The translations under genes were made by a program, and so were the position numbers. DNA of 18,267 bases from CAZCDM01 sp964497475 (GTDB taxonomy: Bacteria; Planctomycetota; Phycisphaerae; SM23-33), in NCBI GenBank assembly GCA_964497475.1, contig CAZCDM010000029.1, forward strand, positions 1 to 18,267, read 5' to 3'. The stretch's first letter is position 1. Each line of letters begins with the position of its first letter. The notes under the pieces were generated by a model. It was not told the origin of the DNA. It did no database searches and saw only the letters and a list, made by a program, of their open reading frames with translations. This document shows, piece by piece, positions 14,399-18,267 of the stretch.

Positions 14399-14802
14399 GG
14401 CAAGTCTCCCAAGGGGTGAATCGGACGACAGCCACGGGCCGAGCCTCGGCCCGATGGGACACACATCCTATCGGAAAGTCACTCGCAGGCGAACCTCTTT
14501 TTTGCCCTGCCCGCATCGTCTCCGCGCCGAGCAAACCACGGAAGGGGAATATCAGCCCTCTCTGCGCACCGCCGGTCGGACCGGCGATCGGACCGTCATT
14601 CCTCATCATGCCAACGCCCCGTTTAGGCCTATTTATAACGCATGTTTATATGTGCTTTTCTTTTTGTTTGACTGCGATGACCGAGAATGCGATCTGGTGC
14701 AGAAATATTTTTACTGTTTGCTTGCATGAATCTGCCGATGAAATATAAACATACAAGACGCTTTCACATTGCTGGCAGTACACACACGAGGAGGTGACAC
14801 GC
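14399..14802. other. Divergent intergenic region with AT-rich centre
   Basis: This 404-base stretch lies between the minus-strand esterase and the plus-strand H1-like gene. Positions 14399-14600 have average GC and hold the esterase ribosome site (GGGAG, complement). Positions about 14620-14760 are strongly AT-rich compared with everything around, and contain the candidate promoter at 14722-14749. The plus-strand ORFs across it (14283-14729 and 14416-14748) have no protein features and I regard them as chance. Confidence 0.6.
14722..14749 (+). promoter_or_regulatory. Candidate promoter of the H1-like gene
   Basis: TTGCAT (14722-14727) and TATAAA (14744-14749) are 16 bases apart in the AT-rich region, about 54 bases before the ATG. 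The match is 4 of 6 at the -35 and 5 of 6 at the -10. The AT-rich flanks also suit an UP element. Confidence 0.45.
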
Positions 14803-15111
14803 ATGGCAAAGAAAGCAAAAAAGGCGGCCAAGAAGACCGCCAAGAAGAAGACGGTCAAAAAGAAGGCTGCCCCGAAGAAGAAAGTAGCCAAAAAGAAGAC
14901 CGCGAAGAAGAAAACGGCGAAGAAGGCTGGCCCCAAGAAGAAGACGGTCAAAAAGAAGGCTGCCCCGAAGAAAAAAGTAGCCAAAAAGAAGACCGCGAAG
15001 AAGAAAACGGCGAAGAAGGCTGGCCCCAAGAAGAAGGCCAAGAAGAAAGTCGCCAAAAAGAAAACGGCCAAGAAGAAAACCACTCGCAGGAAAGCCACGA
15101 AGAAGAAGTAA
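14803..15111 (+). CDS. Lysine-rich histone H1-like protein
   Basis: 102 residues made almost wholly of Lys, Ala, Thr, Val, Pro and Gly in KKKTAKK and AAPKKKVAKK units, like the C-terminal tail of histone H1 and bacterial H1-like proteins (chlamydial Hc2, AlgP tails). It should be unstructured, very basic, and bind and condense DNA in the nucleoid. There is no globular domain and no acidic residue at all. A 93-bp segment is tandemly duplicated (about 14845-15030), so residues of about 15-45 and 46-76 repeat almost perfectly. The ATG at 14803 has one of the best ribosome sites of the window (GAGGAGGT at 14788-14795), suggesting high expression. It is a monocistronic unit with its own terminator. 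Confidence 0.85.
   Translation: MAKKAKKAAKKTAKKKTVKKKAAPKKKVAKKKTAKKKTAKKAGPKKKTVKKKAAPKKKVAKKKTAKKKTAKKAGPKKKAKKKVAKKKTAKKKTTRRKATKKK
14845..15030 (+). repeat. Tandem 93-bp duplication inside the H1-like gene
   Basis: The block beginning near ACGGTCAAAAAGAAGGCTGC at 14851 recurs at 14944, an offset of exactly 93 bases (31 codons). The copies are nearly identical; I noticed one difference, GAAGAAGAAAGTAG against GAAGAAAAAAGTAG. This points to a recent duplication or ongoing slippage. Confidence 0.8.
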
Positions 15112-15154
15112 GGCCTTGCGATTTGGCAGCCGCGATCTCGCGGCAAGCAACATT

Positions 15155-15194
15155 GCGACAGTCGACTGAACCCGGTCGACTGTCGCTTCTTTTT
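15155..15194 (+). terminator. Rho-independent terminator of the H1-like gene
   Basis: GCGACAGTCGAC (15155-15166) and GTCGACTGTCGC (15175-15186) form a perfect 12-bp stem with loop TGAACCCG, followed by TTCTTTTT. It lies 44 bases after the stop codon. This is the clearest intrinsic terminator in the window. Confidence 0.9.
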
Positions 15195-15225
15195 GCGCTG
15201 TCTTTCCCCTCCGGCCGGATTGGAC

Positions 15226-15231
15226 TATAAT
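15226..15231 (+). promoter_or_regulatory. parA: Consensus -10 box placed for a leaderless parA transcript
   Basis: A perfect TATAAT is followed by seven C and then the GTG start codon at 15239. A start of transcription 7-8 bases after the -10 would fall on the GTG itself. The -35 region 17 bases upstream (TTTCCC) is poor. There is no Shine-Dalgarno. Confidence 0.5.
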
Positions 15232-15238
15232 CCCCCCC

Positions 15239-16135
15239 GTGCATACTATCGCCGTGATCAACCAGAAAGGGGGCGTGGGCAAGACGACCACGGTCGCCAA
15301 CGTCGGCGCAGCGCTGGCTACGGCTGGGCGGGATGTGGCCCTGATCGACATGGACCCCCAGGCCCACCTGACACTCCACTTCGGCAGCGAGCCGACCGAG
15401 CAGACCGCCACGGTGTATGACGTGCTGACCGGCGAGAGCGGCTTTCGGGCTGCGACGCAGATGCTCACGCCGAACCTCTGGCTGCTGCCTACGACGACCG
15501 ACCTGGCTGCGGCCGAGAGCACCCTGGCCGGCCAGCCCGACCGCAACACGCGTCTTCGCTCGGCCATCCAGGCTGGCACCCTGCCCCACGACATCCTCAT
15601 ACTGGACTGCCCGCCCTCGCTCGGCGTGCTGACACTCAACGCCCTGGCCGCAGCCGACGAGGTCATCATCCCCCTGCAGCCGCACTTTCTGGCCATGCAG
15701 GGCCTGGCCAAGCTGCTGGAGACCATCACCCTGGTTCAGCGTCGGCTGAATCCGTCGCTGCGGGTCCTCGGCGTGGTGCTCTGCATGTACGAGACGGTCA
15801 CCCGCCTGGGGCGCGACGTCGTCGAGGAGGTCCGCGGGTTTCTTTCCTCGGCCCGGGGCAGTGACACCCCCTACGCCGACGCCCGCGTCTTCGAGACGGT
15901 CGTCCGGCGGAACATCCGCCTGGCCGAGTGCCCCAGCTACGGACAGACGATTTTCGAGTACGATTCCCGCAGCCACGGGGCGGCCGACTATGCGGGCCTG
16001 GCGCGCGAGCTGCTCGGCATGCTCTCGGCCCGGAACGCCCCAGCCCCGACCCGGCCGCAATCGACCGATTCCCCGCCCCAGCCGGTTCAGCCACCCGCAA
16101 CCAGCCCGGCCGATCCGCCAACCTCACAGGGCTAG
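15239..16135 (+). CDS. parA: ParA/Soj-family partition ATPase
   Basis: 298 residues. The deviant Walker A motif KGGVGKTT (10-17) carries the signature Lys10 and Lys15. DMDPQAHLT (37-45) is the A' motif and ILDCPPSLG (121-129) the Walker B. The C-terminal SYGQTIFEYDSRSHGAADYAGLARELL (233-259) matches Soj/ParA. These ATPases dimerise on ATP, bind DNA non-specifically and position chromosome or other cargo with ParB or another partner. No parB or parS-like cluster is seen here, so this is an orphan copy in the window. Residues 266-298 are a Pro/Thr/Ser-rich tail beyond the usual ~255-residue length. The start is GTG with no ribosome site and may be leaderless. The gene converges on trpE with overlapping stop codons. 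Confidence 0.9.
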   Translation: MHTIAVINQKGGVGKTTTVANVGAALATAGRDVALIDMDPQAHLTLHFGSEPTEQTATVYDVLTGESGFRAATQMLTPNLWLLPTTTDLAAAESTLAGQPDRNTRLRSAIQAGTLPHDILILDCPPSLGVLTLNALAAADEVIIPLQPHFLAMQGLAKLLETITLVQRRLNPSLRVLGVVLCMYETVTRLGRDVVEEVRGFLSSARGSDTPYADARVFETVVRRNIRLAECPSYGQTIFEYDSRSHGAADYAGLARELLGMLSARNAPAPTRPQSTDSPPQPVQPPATSPADPPTSQG

Positions 16136-17643
16136 CTGTCGTTGAAGCCGGCCTCGGCAACCTCGATGGCCCGCAGCAGAGCCATGGCCTTGTTGATGGT
16201 CTCCTGGTACTCCGTGGCCGGGTCGGAATCGGCCACGACGCCGCCGCCGGCCTGGATGTAGACCTTGCCGCCCGCGATCACCATCGTCCGCAGCGCGATG
16301 CAGGTGTCCATATTGCCCGAGAAGTCGACATAGCCGACGGCCCCGGCGTAGGGCCCGCGACGAGTGGGCTCGAACTCGTCTATAATTTCCATGGCGCGAA
16401 TCTTCGGCGCGCCGCTGACCGTGCCGACCGGCAGCGAGGTTCGCAAGGCGTCGAAGGCGGTCATGCCCTCACGCAGCCGTCCTCGCACGTTGGAGACGAT
16501 GTGCATGACGTGGCTGTACCGTTCGACGCTCATCAGATCGGCCAGGTCGATGGTGTTCGACTCGGCAACGCGGCCGACGTCGTTGCGGGCCAGGTCGACA
16601 AGCATGATGTGCTCAGCCCGTTCCTTGGGGTCGTCGAGCAGGTCCTTTTCCAGGCGGAGGTCTTCGGCTGCGTCCTTGCCCCGAGGCCTCGTGCCGGCCA
16701 GCGGGCGGTTGGTGATCTCGCCCTCCTCGACGCGGACGAGAATCTCCGGACTCGACCCGACGAGGGTGACCTCCGGCGTGGTCAGCAGGAACATGAACGG
16801 CGAGGGGTTGACCACACGCAGGGCGCGATAGATATCGAACGGCCGGGCTGCGGTATCGACCTCCAGCCGCTGGGAGGGCACGACCTGGAAGATGTCGCCG
16901 GCGCGGATGTACTCCTTGCAGGCTTCGACGACTTCCATGTATCGCTCGCGGGTGAAGTTGCTGTTGTACGGCTTGCGGGGGATGCCCTCGAAGGTGATCT
17001 CGCCGACGCCCCGGCCGTCGGCCTCGCGCAGTCGGTCGATGGTTTTCTCGATGGCGTCGGTGGCCTCGACGTAGGCCGAGCCCGCATCGCCGGTTATGTG
17101 GGCGTTGCGGACGACCTTGATGGTCTTGCGGACATGGTCGAAGATGACCATCGTCCGGTACAGGCCAAACGACAGGTCCGGCAGGTTGCGGTCGTCGGCC
17201 GGACCCTGGCCGAGGTCCTCGTAGTAGCGGATCAGGTCGTAGCCGGCATAGCCGACGACGCCGCCGGTAAAGCGGGGCAGCTCCGGCAGGTGGACGCACT
17301 GGTGTGGTTCGAGCAGTGCGGCCAGATCCTGCAGTGGGTCGTCGGAGGTGTGCGTCTGGCTGGTTCCATCGGCGGCGGTGACGGTGATTTCGTTGCGGCG
17401 GACGAGGAAGGTCTGCTCGGGGTTGGCTGCGACGAAGGAGTAGCGTGCGATTTTCTCACCGCCCACGACGCTCTCCAGCAGGAAGGCGTGCTTGGCCGGG
17501 GCGAAGCCCAGCGGGGCTGCGAGGCGCTGATAGGCCGAGACCGGCGTCAGCGCGTCGGCCAGAAGCTCGCGGTATACCGGAATGGTATTGCCCTGCTTGC
17601 TGAGTTCCTGGAACCGGTCGAAATCGGGGTAGTAATGTTTCAT
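16132..17643 (-). CDS. trpE: Anthranilate synthase component I
   Basis: 503 residues on the minus strand, the usual TrpE length. The N-terminal LLESVVGGEKIARYSF (55-70) is the tryptophan-feedback motif. The chorismate-binding domain shows IFQVVPSQRLEV (251-262), PLAGTRPRGKDAAED (314-328), ERAEHIMLVDLARNDVGRV (341-359), PVGTVSGAPKIRAMEI (405-420) and YIQAGGGVVADSDP (462-475). It turns chorismate and ammonia or glutamine-derived ammonia into anthranilate, first step of tryptophan synthesis, together with TrpG. No trpG or other trp gene is present in the window, and none follows on this strand before parA. I chose the ATG at 17643 because GGGAG lies about 8 bases upstream and the homology begins there. 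No leader peptide or attenuator is evident. Confidence 0.95.
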   Translation of the reverse strand: MKHYYPDFDRFQELSKQGNTIPVYRELLADALTPVSAYQRLAAPLGFAPAKHAFLLESVVGGEKIARYSFVAANPEQTFLVRRNEITVTAADGTSQTHTSDDPLQDLAALLEPHQCVHLPELPRFTGGVVGYAGYDLIRYYEDLGQGPADDRNLPDLSFGLYRTMVIFDHVRKTIKVVRNAHITGDAGSAYVEATDAIEKTIDRLREADGRGVGEITFEGIPRKPYNSNFTRERYMEVVEACKEYIRAGDIFQVVPSQRLEVDTAARPFDIYRALRVVNPSPFMFLLTTPEVTLVGSSPEILVRVEEGEITNRPLAGTRPRGKDAAEDLRLEKDLLDDPKERAEHIMLVDLARNDVGRVAESNTIDLADLMSVERYSHVMHIVSNVRGRLREGMTAFDALRTSLPVGTVSGAPKIRAMEIIDEFEPTRRGPYAGAVGYVDFSGNMDTCIALRTMVIAGGKVYIQAGGGVVADSDPATEYQETINKAMALLRAIEVAEAGFNDS

Positions 17644-17917
17644 GGCGGGTGCTCCCTGTACGAGCCCAGATTGTGCCCCATCGGCAGGGCGAACGCAAGG
17701 ATAGCCCATCGCGCCGCACGACCCCAGAGAGTCGGCAGCCTGGCGAGGGGATTTTACCTGCGCTTCATCCTTCCTTGATTGGGTCTTACTGCCCGGACGA
17801 TAGGCTGTGACCAGGTTGCTTCGCCACGAGTGCAATAGCCACCGACCGGCCGCGTTAGACTCAACATCAACCGTGCGAGACACGCAACCGCACCGCAACG
17901 CATCCGAGGTCACCGCC
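17644..17917. other. Region upstream of trpE
   Basis: The region holds the trpE ribosome site (GGGAG, complement) and, on the minus strand, weak promoter-like pairs such as TTGCGT-17-CACAAT read from the complement near 17666-17700, and a TAAAAT near 17750. I see no run of Trp codons, no T-box and no clear alternative hairpins. No convincing gene is found in it. Confidence 0.4.
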
Positions 17918-18118
17918 ATGCTTACGCGAAACATATTCCATCCCAGTCAGCCCGCCCGATGGGACCCTGCCCAGGCCGAAGGATTTTTCTCCGAACGGAC
18001 CGCCATGCAGGCTGTCCTCTGCGTGCTGGACTCGCTCCAGGCCAGCGGCCTGCACGAGCCGCTGGAGGAACCCGCTGCCAGGCCGACCTGTCACCAGCCA
18101 TTCTGCCGGCAGAACTGA
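17918..18118 (+). CDS. Possible small hypothetical protein
   Basis: 66 codons with ATG at 17918. GAGG lies about 8 bases upstream, which is the main support. The product (MLTRNIFHPSQPARW ... MQAVLCVLDSLQASGLHEPL) has one amphipathic helix near residues 29-43 and a Pro/Cys-rich end. I recognise no family. An in-frame extension to 17807 adds residues without protein character. It is divergent from trpE. It may be a real small gene or chance. Confidence 0.35.
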   Translation: MLTRNIFHPSQPARWDPAQAEGFFSERTAMQAVLCVLDSLQASGLHEPLEEPAARPTCHQPFCRQN

Positions 18119-18267
18119 CCGATCCCCCCGGCCCGGCCGTGTCGTCCGTCCGCACGCACAAAATTCCTGCGCACCCTCTGGACTCTCAAGCCTGATGTGG
18201 TAGGTTCGACGACCTTCCTGACTTCAACATTGGGACACCCAATCAATGGAGCAGGTCGTAGAGGGCC
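18119..18267. other. Right-edge non-coding stretch
   Basis: No complete gene is seen. ATTGGG (18228-18233) and CCCAAT (18237-18242) form a small hairpin. The final 25 bases read on the minus strand as ALYDLLH then a stop (complement of 18243-18245), which could be the end of a gene entering from the right, but this is too short to claim. Confidence 0.3.

Noticed and set aside
14416..14748. Plus-strand ORF upstream of the H1-like gene
   Set aside because: It spans the AT-rich promoter region and has no recognisable domain or ribosome site.
14646..15146. Phe/Leu-rich minus-strand ORF antisense to the H1-like gene
   Set aside because: It is the complement of AAG/AAA lysine codons, and the plus frame has a strong ribosome site and terminator.
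15928..17778. 616-codon plus-strand ORF antisense to trpE
   Set aside because: A shadow of the GC3-rich trpE gene; no family features, while trpE on the other strand is complete and well conserved.
17807..17917. In-frame upstream extension of the 66-codon ORF
   Set aside because: It adds residues without protein character, and the better ribosome site precedes ATG 17918.
18243..18267. 3' end of a minus-strand gene (ALYDLLH, stop) or the start of a plus-strand gene at ATG 18246
   Set aside because: Only 7-8 codons are in the window and no ribosome site is seen, so neither reading can be supported.

Overview
The window is a GC-rich bacterial chromosome segment. It is compact, GC3-biased and free of rRNA or tRNA genes. 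The combination of a Chlamydia/Bacteroides/spirochaete-style V-type ATPase operon (order E, DUF2764, A, B, D, I, K), a lysine-rich H1-like protein, and two stand-alone S23 four-helix-bundle genes flanked by short reiterated repeats suggests a planctomycete, probably Phycisphaerae-like. That placement is inference from gene content only.

Layout. Positions 73-393 hold a small lipoprotein gene. It converges on a secreted hypothetical protein gene (409-1932, minus strand), and the two share a hairpin containing both stop codons. Next come a membrane PIN-TRAM protein of the YacL type (1971-3026) and a cytidylate-kinase-like protein (3124-3813). A short single-domain siroheme/4Fe-4S reductase follows on the minus strand (3886-4551). 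Positions 4923-13359 are the V-ATPase operon, preceded by a candidate promoter and closed by a strong hairpin at 13431-13465. A lipoprotein esterase lies convergent to it (13565-14398, minus strand). Then come an AT-rich promoter region and an H1-like gene with its own terminator (14803-15194), an orphan parA that looks leaderless (15239-16135), and trpE on the minus strand (16132-17643), whose stop codon overlaps that of parA. A possible 66-codon ORF (17918-18118) lies near the right edge.

The ATPase genes. E, the DUF2764 protein, A, B and D build the cytosolic V1 part and its stalks. I and K form the membrane ion path. F, C and G genes are absent, as expected for this operon type. K keeps residues that match the Enterococcus-type sodium site.

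The most unusual structure is inside this operon. The A-B and B-D junctions should be a few bases long, like all the others, but each is occupied by a separate ~450-520 bp insert. Each insert carries one S23-family (23S rRNA intervening-sequence protein) gene and is bounded by arrays of degenerate 7-base units in inverted orientation. The heptad sequences and the S23 proteins differ between the two inserts, yet the architecture is the same. They look like two independent arrivals of one kind of small foldback element that sits exactly between stop and start codons of an essential operon.
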